Below, in pieces: positions 11,154 to 19,227 of a stretch of 64,000 nucleotides of DNA. Below the pieces are notes generated by a model, which was not told where the DNA came from, did no database searches, and saw nothing but the letters and a program-made list of their open reading frames with translations. The translations under genes and the position numbers were made by a program. Source of the DNA: Aquidulcibacter paucihalophilus (GTDB lineage: Bacteria; Pseudomonadota; Alphaproteobacteria; Caulobacterales; Caulobacteraceae); contig CP127384.1 in NCBI GenBank assembly GCA_030285985.1, positions 124,001 to 188,000 of the forward strand, given 5' to 3'. Each line of letters starts with the position of its first letter. Position 1 is the stretch's first letter.

Positions 11154-11260
11154 GGTGGTTGGTGATTGGTGGCTGGTGGTTGGCCGCCGCCTGCGGGGCC
11201 GATGTGGCGGCGTCGCCCTTCCGCAGGCCGTGAAGCTGCAATCACCAGCCACCAATCACC
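11154..11260. repeat. Family C inverted tandem repeat
   Basis: GGTGATTGGTGGCTGGTG at 11161-11178 is repeated as a perfect 18-bp inverted copy at 11243-11260. The arms consist of TGGTGATTGG-type units, and the left arm extends back to 11154. The loop is about 64 bp. It fills the gap between the small zincin gene, whose stop codon touches the right arm, and rlmN. No other copy of this sequence was seen here, but the architecture equals families A and B. Confidence 0.8.
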
Positions 11261-11664
11261 TATTCGTCTCCGCCCTCCACCTCATCGATCCGGTCGTCAT
11301 CCAGCCCGAAATGGTGGCCGATTTCGTGGATAAGGACGTGGGCTATGATCTCGGACAGACCGACGTCGCCGCGTTCGCACCATTCGTCGAGGATCGGGCG
11401 GCGATACAGGAAGATGCGCGAGGGCTCGGCCGCGGGGCCGAGGGAGTCGCGGCCGCCGAGGTCGACGCCGTGGTAGAGGCCGGTCAGTTCGAACGGGTCC
11501 TCCATCTCCATCATCGCCAGCGTCTCCTCGTCGGCGAAATCGTCGATGCGGATGACCACCTCGCCGGCCAGCGACCGGAACGGTTCGGGCAGGGCGTCGA
11601 ACGCCTCACGCGCCAGCCGGGCGAAGTCGTCGAGGGAGGGGGCGGCTTGGGTGGTCCAGGTCAT
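11260..11664 (-). CDS. Small zincin-like metallopeptidase family protein
   Basis: A 134-aa predicted zinc metallopeptidase of the compact bacterial zincin family. The motif HVLIHEIGHHFGLDDD (residues about 110-125) gives HExxH plus a downstream His and Asp. The preceding segment (SRIFLYRRPILDEW) is typical of the family. There is no signal peptide, so it is cytosolic. It is upstream of rlmN on the same strand, separated by the family C repeat. Natural substrates of the family are not established. Confidence 0.88.
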   Translation of the reverse strand: MTWTTQAAPSLDDFARLAREAFDALPEPFRSLAGEVVIRIDDFADEETLAMMEMEDPFELTGLYHGVDLGGRDSLGPAAEPSRIFLYRRPILDEWCERGDVGLSEIIAHVLIHEIGHHFGLDDDRIDEVEGGDE

Positions 11665-11770
11665 GGGGATGAGGGATTAGGCATGAGGGATGGGGTTGGG
11701 AAGGGTCGTGGCCGCCGCAGGACCCGGCATTCGCGGTCTCTCATCCCTAATCCCTAGTCCCTGTTCCCTC
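11665..11770. repeat. Family B inverted tandem repeat, copy 2
   Basis: The left arm (11665-11695) contains GGGGATGAGGGATTAGGCAT. The right arm (11737-11770) contains TCTCATCCCTAATCCCTAGT. Arm units are GGGATGA and GGGATTA. The element sits between the start of the zincin gene (11664) and divL (11816), so it could be transcribed in the divL leader. Confidence 0.78.
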
Positions 11771-11815
11771 TTCAGGTATGGTTACCGAATCACGCCGGGG
11801 AGCTGACAGGACACC

Positions 11816-14140
11816 ATGGCCGAGGCCGACATCGCCTATGTCGCGACCGCGGGCGCCGCCGGGCTGGCCCTGGCCCTCAGCGCCTGGGCGGCACGGCTGC
11901 GTGGCCGGCTGGCGGCGCGCAACCAGGTGGCGGAGTCCGAACTGGCCGCGGCCCTCGTCGATCTGGCCGATCGCGACGGGGCGCTGGCGGCATTCGAGGA
12001 CGTCCGGCTGGCCCTGGCGCCCGACGGTCAGACCAAACGCCTGGGATCGCCGCAGGCCTGGGCGGCCCTGACGCGTGAACTGGCCAGCGAGGAAGATCAT
12101 GAGCGCGATCCGGGGCTGGTGGTGCTGGACGCCGCGCGACGGGCGGCGGGACCGCGGCTGGACGCCCTCATCGATCAGGGCGAGGCTTTCGACGCGGTCC
12201 TTGAGGGCTCGGGCGGGGCGTGGTCGGTCGAGGGCCGGTCCTCGGCAGGCGCGGCCTGGCTGAGGCTGTCACGGCTGGGGCTGGTCGGGACGGCGACCGA
12301 GAGTGGCCTGGGCCTGCTCGCCGATTCCTATCCGGCACCGACCTGGATCACCGACGCCGCCGGGCGGCTGGCCTGGGCCAACAAGGCCTGGCTGACCGAG
12401 ATGAAGGCCGAGAGCGTCGAGGCGGCGCGCGAGAAGGGGCTGAGCTTCGACCGCGGGGCCGATGCCATCGTCGCGGAGGCGGGGCGGACGCACCAGCATC
12501 AGGACGGCTTCCGCTGGACCACCGGCGGTGGACGGCGGCGGGCCTGGCGGATCGTGGCCGAGCCGGTGCAGGGCGGTGCCGGCGCGGTGCTGGCCTTCGC
12601 GCTGGACATGACCGAGGCGGAGGAGACCCGCGACACCCTGCGCCGTCACGTCGAGGCCCATGACGAGACGCTGAACCACCTCGCCGACGCGGTCGCCATC
12701 TTTGGCCCGTCCAAGCGGCTGGCCTTCCACAACACCGCCTTCCAGACCCTGTTCAACATCGATCCGGCCTGGCTGGACGAACGGCCGACCCATGCCGAGT
12801 TGCTGGACCGGCTGCGCCAGCGCCGCCTGCTGCCCGAGGTCATCGACTATGCCGGCTGGAAGGCCAAGGAGCTGGACTTCTACGGCGCCTCCGAGGCCGC
12901 GCCCGACGACAGCTGGTCCCTGCCCGACGGCCGGACGCTGCGGGTGGTGCGCCAGCCGCATCCGCTGGGCGGTGTGCTGCTGCTGTTCTCGGACATCACC
13001 GACGAGCTGAAACTGCGCAGCCGTTTCAACGCCCAGATCCAGGTGCAGACGGCGACGCTCGACAAGCTCAACGACGCCGTGGCCGTGTTCGGCTCGGACG
13101 GGCGGATCCGGCTGCACAACGAGGCCTTCGACGCCTTCTGGGGCGTGACCGGAGAGGCGCTGGACGCGGCCGGCGATTTCGATGCCGTCGCCGCCCTGTG
13201 CCAGTCGACCATGCCCGATCCGGCCCTGTGGCTGGGGCTGAAGGCGCGGGTGGCGGATCCCGATCCCGAAAGCCGGGTGCCGATCGCGGGCGAGGGCAAG
13301 ACCACCGACGGCCGCATCGCCTCCTGGCTGACCCGGCCCCTGCCCGACGGCGCCACCCTGGTGGCCTTTTCCGATGTGACCGCCCGGCGCGGACTGGAAC
13401 AGGCCCTGGCCGCCAAGGCCCAGGCGCTGGAGGAGTCCACGGCGCTGAAGCGCGAGTTCGTGGGCAGCGTCTCCTATGAGCTGCGCACGCCCCTGACCAC
13501 CATCGTCGGCTATTCGGAGCTGCTGGAGATGCAGGGCGACCTGCCCGAGCGCAGCCGCCAGCACGCCGGCGCCATCCGCGTCGCCGCCAGCCAGCTGGCC
13601 AGTTCGATCGACGATGTGCTGGACATGGCCCAGATCGACGCCGGCGAGATGGAGCTGACGCTCGGTGATGTGCGGGTGCGCGACCTGCTGGACGGGGCCG
13701 CCGAACGGGTCCGGGCCCGGATCGAGTCCCGCGGCGCCCGTCTGACGGTCCAGGGTCCCGACGGCCTGCGGCCAATCCGGGCCGACGCCCAGCGGATCGG
13801 TCAGGCGCTGGATCATCTGCTGGATCACGCCGCGCGCGCGGTGTCGGAAGGCGGTTCGGTCACCCTGGCCGCCGAAGCCTCCTCAACGGAAGTCCGCATC
13901 CAGGTCGAGGATACCGGTCGCGGCATTCCCTATCACCTGCAGGCCCATGTCTTTGACCGGTTCGTGCGCCGCGAACGTGGCGGTCCGGGCGTCGGCCTGG
14001 CCCTGGTCAAGGCCCTGGTCGAGCTGCACGGCGGCTGGGCCGAGGTGGAGAGCGAGCCCGGCAAGGGCGCGACCTTCATCCTGCACCTGCCGCTGGAAGC
14101 CGCGGGCGTGGCGGCGGCACCGGAGCTGCGGCTGGGCTGA
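11816..14140 (+). CDS. divL: DivL-type cell-cycle pseudo-histidine kinase
   Basis: A 774-aa protein with an N-terminal membrane segment (residues about 5-25), a helical stretch, a series of PAS-like domains (about 150-520), then a HisKA-like helix and a HATPase domain. In the H-box SVSYELRTPLTTIVGYSELL the phospho-accepting His is replaced by Tyr554, the hallmark of Caulobacter DivL (Tyr550). The N-box reads LDHLLDHAARAV, with His where the invariant Asn should be. A G-box-like FVRRERGGPGVGLALVKALV is kept. Known role of the family: DivL binds CckA and, through DivK, sets CtrA activity and asymmetric division. A family B repeat lies just upstream. Confidence 0.93.
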   Translation: MAEADIAYVATAGAAGLALALSAWAARLRGRLAARNQVAESELAAALVDLADRDGALAAFEDVRLALAPDGQTKRLGSPQAWAALTRELASEEDHERDPGLVVLDAARRAAGPRLDALIDQGEAFDAVLEGSGGAWSVEGRSSAGAAWLRLSRLGLVGTATESGLGLLADSYPAPTWITDAAGRLAWANKAWLTEMKAESVEAAREKGLSFDRGADAIVAEAGRTHQHQDGFRWTTGGGRRRAWRIVAEPVQGGAGAVLAFALDMTEAEETRDTLRRHVEAHDETLNHLADAVAIFGPSKRLAFHNTAFQTLFNIDPAWLDERPTHAELLDRLRQRRLLPEVIDYAGWKAKELDFYGASEAAPDDSWSLPDGRTLRVVRQPHPLGGVLLLFSDITDELKLRSRFNAQIQVQTATLDKLNDAVAVFGSDGRIRLHNEAFDAFWGVTGEALDAAGDFDAVAALCQSTMPDPALWLGLKARVADPDPESRVPIAGEGKTTDGRIASWLTRPLPDGATLVAFSDVTARRGLEQALAAKAQALEESTALKREFVGSVSYELRTPLTTIVGYSELLEMQGDLPERSRQHAGAIRVAASQLASSIDDVLDMAQIDAGEMELTLGDVRVRDLLDGAAERVRARIESRGARLTVQGPDGLRPIRADAQRIGQALDHLLDHAARAVSEGGSVTLAAEASSTEVRIQVEDTGRGIPYHLQAHVFDRFVRRERGGPGVGLALVKALVELHGGWAEVESEPGKGATFILHLPLEAAGVAAAPELRLG

Positions 14141-14144
14141 CAGG

Positions 14145-16280
14145 TCAGTGGGCGTAGATCGGCGGCGCCTGGATCGTGTTCGGAAGCGCCCCGGACTCCA
14201 GAATCGCCCCGCCCGCCGAACGGATCTCGATCGAGCCGCCGCGGCTGTTCTGATTGAACCGCACCGTCACCACCCGGCCATCCGCGAGCGTGACGCTGGC
14301 CCCCGTCTGGCCGGCCGCATTGGACGCCACGGCCTGGGTCGCTGATCCATTCAGCCCGATGACATGCAGGAACTCCGAGCTGCCCCCCGCGCCCGGTTCA
14401 ACCACGTCGAACCGCGTCGCAGTGTTCGGCGGCGGAGGCGGGTTGGACGGGAGCGGCACGTACTGGCTGTTGACGTCCTGCCAACGGGTCATGGTGACGG
14501 TGGCCGCCGCCGGGACGATGCGTCTCATGTCAAAGCGGTTGGCGCCTATCACCAGGCTGGCCAGATTGCCGTTCATCGTCGGCGGAGCCGGGAAGTTCAT
14601 CGTGAAGATGTGGCGGGCGTTCGCGACGCTGGTCTGGGCGCGGTCGTAGACCACGAAGGTCGACGGCTTGATGAAGACGAACTCACGCTCGGATTTGGTC
14701 ACCCCGGACGCGGCTGTGTACATCGGCGTGATCTGGGCAGACGCATAGGCCCAGCCCGGATTGTTCGCCAGGGCCGCCATGGTGCAGGACCGGTCATAGG
14801 CCTGGTTGATCCCGGCGCCGGCGCTGGTCTCGAACCGGACCGTGTTGTGGTATTTCTGTTCCTGCTCGATGCCCGAGCGGCCGTCCATATTGGCGTCGTA
14901 GGCGAGCCAGGTGCCCTTGAAGAGCACAAAGCTTCCCTGGTCCTTGTGCGCGTGGCTTTCGGTCAGCGGTCCGCAGATGAAGTTCGCGTAGGCGGCCGTC
15001 GTCGTCCAGTCGTCGCGCATGGAGAAGCTGCCTGTGCCGCTGGCCCAATAGGCGGTGGAGAGCTCGGTCAGCGGCCGCGGGGTGATCGCGACCATGTCGT
15101 AGATATAGTCCGAGTACCGCATGAAATGCTGGCTCATCTGCCGGACGGACGACTGCCCCAGCAGGGTCTTCACAACGCCCGAAATACGCTCGTCGGGGAA
15201 GAGCATCGCCAGTTTCTGGAGGTAGTCGCGATGGTAGTCGAAAAGCAGCGCCTGCTCGTCACGCGCATGGTCGCCCGTCGGGGCGATACGGTCGAGCGTT
15301 GGGACGATGGCGTGGAGCAGCCACGGGATCGACGCCAGCGTATGCGGTGAACGCGCCGCCAGTCGCTCGCCTGTGGATCGCTCCCACCAGTCGTACAGCT
15401 GCCACAGGTTTTTCATCGCGACCCCGTAGCCGGTGCCCTCGCGCGAGCCCCCGCCCACCAGATCGGCGTTGAAGGTCGGAATCAGCTGGTTCTCGATCTT
15501 CGTGGTTCGGAATTGGGTGAGCCAGCCGTCGGCCAGGTCGTTCTCGCCCTGGGTGGCGAGGCCCAGCAGCATCGTGGCTTCAAGGAAGGAATAGTAATAG
15601 TTGTTGACCGGATTATCGACCGACCAGCCTGACCAGGGAACGGTTCTCGTGCCCCACCGGGCCTCGCTGTGGTTCCAGACATTCCAGACAGCCTGATTGC
15701 CGAAATCCTTCCAGCGCGTGCGCTGGGCGGTCGTCATGCTGGCGCGACACCAGTCGTAGACCATGGCGAGGTTGCCGATGTGCTCCCCGACATAGAGGTA
15801 GCTGTCGTAGGCGACCTCGGGCGTCACGCCGTTGGCGATCCGGTTTTCCTCAGCCTGGACATAGGCATCTGTCCTGGAAACGGCATAGGCGCAGTAGCTG
15901 GCCGCCCCGGTGACCTGGCCCATCAAGGCGATGTGCCAGGGCTCCATGCCGTAGACGTTGCCGTTCGCGACCTGCAGATCGACCGACTGTCTGAAACGCA
16001 CCGCAGCCGGCGCGTTGGAGCTGAGCTGGTTCCTGAGATGGGTGATCGTGGGGCTGTTTGACACGATGATGCGCGGCGTGCCGAGCGGCGTGATCACCGC
16101 GCCCCCCGGAGGTGGCGGTGGCGGAGGCGGTGGCGGAGGCGGCGGCGGCGTGGTCGGTGGCTGCCCCGGGTCGGCGGCCCCATCGCCTCCACCCCCGCCG
16201 CCACCGCACCCGGCCATTACCGCGCACATGAGCACCGCGCAGAGCAGCGCTGCCTTCGATCCGATCCCGCCTGTACGCAT
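14145..16280 (-). CDS. Heparinase II/III-like polysaccharide lyase lipoprotein
   Basis: A 711-aa secreted lipoprotein. The signal peptide ends in VMAGC, then comes a Gly run and a long Pro run (about residues 38-58). Next is an alpha/alpha-toroid region (AMVYDWCRASMTTAQRTRWK) and a beta-sandwich part with SHAHKDQGSFVLFKGTWLAY, which matches the His-rich active or zinc region of heparinase II-type lyases. The substrate is unknown. Codon choice is visibly less GC-extreme than in neighbours and no sugar genes are nearby, so acquisition by transfer is possible. It converges on divL (4-base gap). Confidence 0.78.
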   Translation of the reverse strand: MRTGGIGSKAALLCAVLMCAVMAGCGGGGGGGDGAADPGQPPTTPPPPPPPPPPPPPPGGAVITPLGTPRIIVSNSPTITHLRNQLSSNAPAAVRFRQSVDLQVANGNVYGMEPWHIALMGQVTGAASYCAYAVSRTDAYVQAEENRIANGVTPEVAYDSYLYVGEHIGNLAMVYDWCRASMTTAQRTRWKDFGNQAVWNVWNHSEARWGTRTVPWSGWSVDNPVNNYYYSFLEATMLLGLATQGENDLADGWLTQFRTTKIENQLIPTFNADLVGGGSREGTGYGVAMKNLWQLYDWWERSTGERLAARSPHTLASIPWLLHAIVPTLDRIAPTGDHARDEQALLFDYHRDYLQKLAMLFPDERISGVVKTLLGQSSVRQMSQHFMRYSDYIYDMVAITPRPLTELSTAYWASGTGSFSMRDDWTTTAAYANFICGPLTESHAHKDQGSFVLFKGTWLAYDANMDGRSGIEQEQKYHNTVRFETSAGAGINQAYDRSCTMAALANNPGWAYASAQITPMYTAASGVTKSEREFVFIKPSTFVVYDRAQTSVANARHIFTMNFPAPPTMNGNLASLVIGANRFDMRRIVPAAATVTMTRWQDVNSQYVPLPSNPPPPPNTATRFDVVEPGAGGSSEFLHVIGLNGSATQAVASNAAGQTGASVTLADGRVVTVRFNQNSRGGSIEIRSAGGAILESGALPNTIQAPPIYAH

Positions 16281-16506
16281 GTCTGTCCGGCCGTTCCCGG
16301 GCGTTGCAAATGGAGCGCCCGCCCGGCCCTAGCATCCTGATCCGGCAGCCTCCTGTGCCGTTCGATGAACCAGCGCCCCGGCACGACGAAAGACCAGGAT
16401 GCACGCTGAAGCGGGTGACAGGCAGGACGGGGGACAGCCTCGATCAGGCCTTCTCGCGCTGTCCGGGCCGGCGCAAGCGCGATACGTGCGCTGGAGGTTT
16501 TCTGGT

Positions 16507-17403
16507 ATGGACCCTGATCTCCGCCACCCTGGACATCCGATGGCCGCTTCGCCCAAACGCCTCAAGACCGCGCTGATCTATGATTTCGACGGCACGCTCG
16601 CGCGCGGCAACATGCAGGAAGTGACCTTCATTCCGTCGATCGGCATGGGGATCGGCGACTTCTGGGGGGCGGCGGACAAGCTGACCCGTGATGCCGACGG
16701 CGACAACATCCTGATGTACATGCAGTTGATGCTGAAGCAGGCGCGCGAGAACAATGCGCCGATCACGCGCAAGCTGTTGGCCGAGCATGGCGAGGACGTG
16801 AAGCTGTTCGACGGCCTGAAATCCGATCTGACCGGCAAGGGCTGGTTCGACCGCATCAATGCGATGGGCGAGAAATACGGGCTGGAGATCGAGCACTACA
16901 TCATCTCCGCGGGGCTCGAGGAGATGATCGACGGCTGTCCGATCCGGCCGGAGTTCCGGCACGTTTTCGCATCCAAGTTTGTCTATGACGACCATGGCGT
17001 GGCGATCTGGCCGGCGGTCGGGGTCAACTACACGACCAAGACCCAGTATCTGTTCCGCATCAACAAGGGCGTGCTGAACCACTGGGAGCACGACAAGATC
17101 AACCGCTTCATGGCCGACGACGACCGGCCGGTGCCGTTCGAACGGATGATCTTCCTCGGCGACGGCGACACCGACGTGCCGACCATGAAGATGATGCACA
17201 CCAAGGGCGGCTATTCGATCGCGGTCTATGACCCGCGCAACTCCGAGCGCGACCAGCAGAAGATCTACGGCCTGATCTCCGAGGACCGGGTCAATTTCGT
17301 CGCCGCCGCCGACTATCGCGAGGGCTCGGCCCTGGACCTGATCGTCAAGGGTCTGATCGGCCGGATCGCCATCACGGCCGGGACCGTTCCGGACGTTCTC
17401 TGA
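16507..17403 (+). CDS. HAD superfamily hydrolase
   Basis: A 298-aa haloacid-dehalogenase-type phosphatase. Motif I is IYDFDGTLARGN (nucleophile and acid Asp), motif II is a Ser in IISAGLEEM, and motif IV is FLGDGDTDVPTM. Cap-type insertions separate I and II. The start at 16507 is chosen for GGAGG 9 bases upstream; an ATG at 16540 is the alternative. Substrate unknown. Stop codons of this gene and the convergent MBL gene are 15 bases apart. Confidence 0.85.
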   Translation: MDPDLRHPGHPMAASPKRLKTALIYDFDGTLARGNMQEVTFIPSIGMGIGDFWGAADKLTRDADGDNILMYMQLMLKQARENNAPITRKLLAEHGEDVKLFDGLKSDLTGKGWFDRINAMGEKYGLEIEHYIISAGLEEMIDGCPIRPEFRHVFASKFVYDDHGVAIWPAVGVNYTTKTQYLFRINKGVLNHWEHDKINRFMADDDRPVPFERMIFLGDGDTDVPTMKMMHTKGGYSIAVYDPRNSERDQQKIYGLISEDRVNFVAAADYREGSALDLIVKGLIGRIAITAGTVPDVL

Positions 17404-17418
17404 ACCGGAAGCCGGTCG

Positions 17419-18288
17419 TCAGATCGCGTTCAGCGGCAGCTTCAGGAACCGCTTGCCCGAGGCTTCGGCCGGCGGCAGGGCCCCCGCACGTATGTTGATC
17501 TGGAGCGAGGGCAGGATCAGCGCCGGGACCTTGAGGGTGGCGTCGCGGGCCTCGCGCAGGGCGACGAACTCGTCTTCGGACCGCCCGCCGCCAAGGTGGA
17601 TGTTCGCGGCTCTCTCGGCACCCACCGTCGTCTCCCAGCGGAAGTCGGTGCGGCCCTCGGGCAGGTAGTCGTGGCCGACGAAGACGCGGGTCTCCGGCGG
17701 CAGGGCGAACAGGCGCTGGATCGATTTGTACAGCGTCCGGGCGTCGCCACCGGGGAAGTCGCAGCGCGCCGTGCCGTAGTCGGGCATGAACAGGGTATCG
17801 CCGACGAAGGCCGCGTCGCCGATCACATAGCTGACGCAGGCCGGCGTGTGGCCGGGTGTGTGCAGCACCTCGACCGGCAGCGATCCGAGTTCGAAGCGCG
17901 CGCCGTCGGCATAGAGACTGTCGAAGACCACGCCGTCGGCGGTGACGTCATGCGCCTCGAACAGGACGCCGAAGACCTTCTGTACCTCGGTGATGCGGCT
18001 GCCGATGCCGATGGGGGCACCGGTGCGGCGGCGGATTTCATCCGCGCCGGTCAGGTGGTCGGCGTGGGCGTGGGTCTCGAGCACCCGCTCGAGCGTCAGG
18101 CCGCGTTCGGCGATGCGGGCGAGGACCTGTTCAAGCGAGACCGTCGAGGTCCGGCCGCTGGCCGCCTCGAAATCGAGCACCGGGTCGATGACGGCCGCGG
18201 CCCCGGTCACGGGGTCGGCGACAAGGTAGGTGATGGTGTGGGTCGCGGCGTCGAAGAAGCCTTCAACGATCGGGGCATTGATGGACAT
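17419..18288 (-). CDS. blh: MBL-fold persulfide dioxygenase-like protein (Blh type)
   Basis: A 289-aa metallo-beta-lactamase-fold protein. The iron/zinc motif is THAHADHLTGAD, followed by further ligands in HTPGHTPAC and FVGDTLF, and in GHDYLPEG. This matches ETHE1/Blh persulfide dioxygenases that oxidise glutathione or protein persulfides to sulfite. It is divergent from bigR with a perfect palindrome between them, the organisation known from Xylella and Agrobacterium bigR-blh. The cassette continues with rhodanese and a sulfite-type exporter. Confidence 0.88.
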   Translation of the reverse strand: MSINAPIVEGFFDAATHTITYLVADPVTGAAAVIDPVLDFEAASGRTSTVSLEQVLARIAERGLTLERVLETHAHADHLTGADEIRRRTGAPIGIGSRITEVQKVFGVLFEAHDVTADGVVFDSLYADGARFELGSLPVEVLHTPGHTPACVSYVIGDAAFVGDTLFMPDYGTARCDFPGGDARTLYKSIQRLFALPPETRVFVGHDYLPEGRTDFRWETTVGAERAANIHLGGGRSEDEFVALREARDATLKVPALILPSLQINIRAGALPPAEASGKRFLKLPLNAI

Positions 18289-18314
18289 GCGGGAGCTCCC
18301 TTGTTGGCCTCAAC

Positions 18315-18339
18315 ATATTAGGTATTGCTAATTTAGCAA
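18315..18339. promoter_or_regulatory. BigR/SqrR-type operator
   Basis: A perfect 7-1-7 palindrome TTGCTAA-T-TTAGCAA (18325-18339), preceded by ATATTAG at 18315. AT-rich palindromes containing TTGCTAA are the known BigR target. It lies 27 bp before blh and 21 bp before bigR, so a single dimer site could repress both directions. Confidence 0.8.
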
Positions 18340-18359
18340 GTCCTGATATATGTCCCGCC

Positions 18360-18686
18360 ATGAACGACGCTCACACCCTGTCTCCCGACCAATTTCAAGC
18401 CAGCGCCGGCGCGGCCGCCCGCCTTCTGAAGGCGCTCTCGAACGAACGGCGCCTGATGATCCTGTGCCAGCTCGGCGACGGCGAACGCGCCGTGGGCGAG
18501 CTGCTGCCGCGGGTGGGCCTGTCCCAGTCCGCCCTCTCGCAACACCTTGCTGTGCTGCGTGAGGAGGGCCTGGTCGCCGGACGGCGCGAGGGCGTCTCCA
18601 TTCTCTACCGCATCGCCGACCCGGCGGCCCTGAAGGTCATCGCCGTCCTCGCCGACATCTATTGCCCTCCTCCCAAAGGAAACTGA
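18360..18686 (+). CDS. bigR: ArsR-family persulfide-sensing repressor (BigR/SqrR type)
   Basis: A 108-aa winged-helix regulator. It has LLKALSNERRLMILCQLGDGE, the recognition helix SQSALSQHLAVLREEGLV and a C-terminal YCPPP. Cys36 and Cys102 are 66 residues apart, as are the two redox Cys of BigR, which form a polysulfide bridge and release DNA. Metal-binding ArsR motifs (ELCVCDL) are absent. It is the first gene of the + strand cassette bigR-rhodanese-TSUP (3- and 4-base gaps). Confidence 0.9.
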   Translation: MNDAHTLSPDQFQASAGAAARLLKALSNERRLMILCQLGDGERAVGELLPRVGLSQSALSQHLAVLREEGLVAGRREGVSILYRIADPAALKVIAVLADIYCPPPKGN

Positions 18687-18689
18687 CCC

Positions 18690-19223
18690 ATGGCATCCCT
18701 CACCTCCCTGTCCCCGGCCGAGGTCTCGGCCCGCATCAAGGCCGGCAAGGCCCTGCTGGTCGACATCCGTGAACCCGACGAAGTCGCGCGCGAGCGGATC
18801 GCCGGCAGCGTCGTCGCCCCCCTGTCCCTCTTCGAGGAGGCCCATCTGGACCTCCGGCCGGGTCGGGACGTGGTCTTCATGTGCCGCACCGGCAATCGCA
18901 CCGGGTCGAACTGCGTGCGGCTGGCCGACCGTATTCCCGGCGAGGCCTTTGTACTGGACGGCGGGCTGGACGGCTGGAAGGCCCAGGGCCTGCCGACGCT
19001 CACCAATGCCAAGGCGCCGCTGGAGCTGATGCGGCAGGTGCAGATGACGGCCGGCGGATTGATCCTGATCGGGGCGCTTCTGGGCCTGCTGGTCCATCCC
19101 GGCTTCTGGGGTCTGTCGGCCTTTGTCGGCGGCGGCCTGTTCCTGGCCGGCGCGACCGGCTTCTGCGGCATGGCACGGCTTCTGGCCGTGATGCCCTGGA
19201 ACCGGGCGATGCGGGCCGCGTGA
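18690..19223 (+). CDS. Rhodanese with C-terminal membrane domain
   Basis: A 177-aa protein. The N-terminal rhodanese domain (residues 1-105) carries the catalytic Cys65 in FMCRTGNRTGSN. The C-terminal DUF2892-like part (residues about 115-165) has two hydrophobic hairpin segments. It probably handles persulfide sulfur at the inner face of the membrane. It lies 3 bases after bigR and 4 before the exporter gene. Confidence 0.9.
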   Translation: MASLTSLSPAEVSARIKAGKALLVDIREPDEVARERIAGSVVAPLSLFEEAHLDLRPGRDVVFMCRTGNRTGSNCVRLADRIPGEAFVLDGGLDGWKAQGLPTLTNAKAPLELMRQVQMTAGGLILIGALLGLLVHPGFWGLSAFVGGGLFLAGATGFCGMARLLAVMPWNRAMRAA

Positions 19224-19227
19224 CCGG

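Noticed and set aside
11089..11757. Plus-strand frame with VVGDWWLVVGRR-like repeats
   Set aside because: The repetitive peptide is a translation of the family C repeat arm, and the rest is antisense to the zincin gene.
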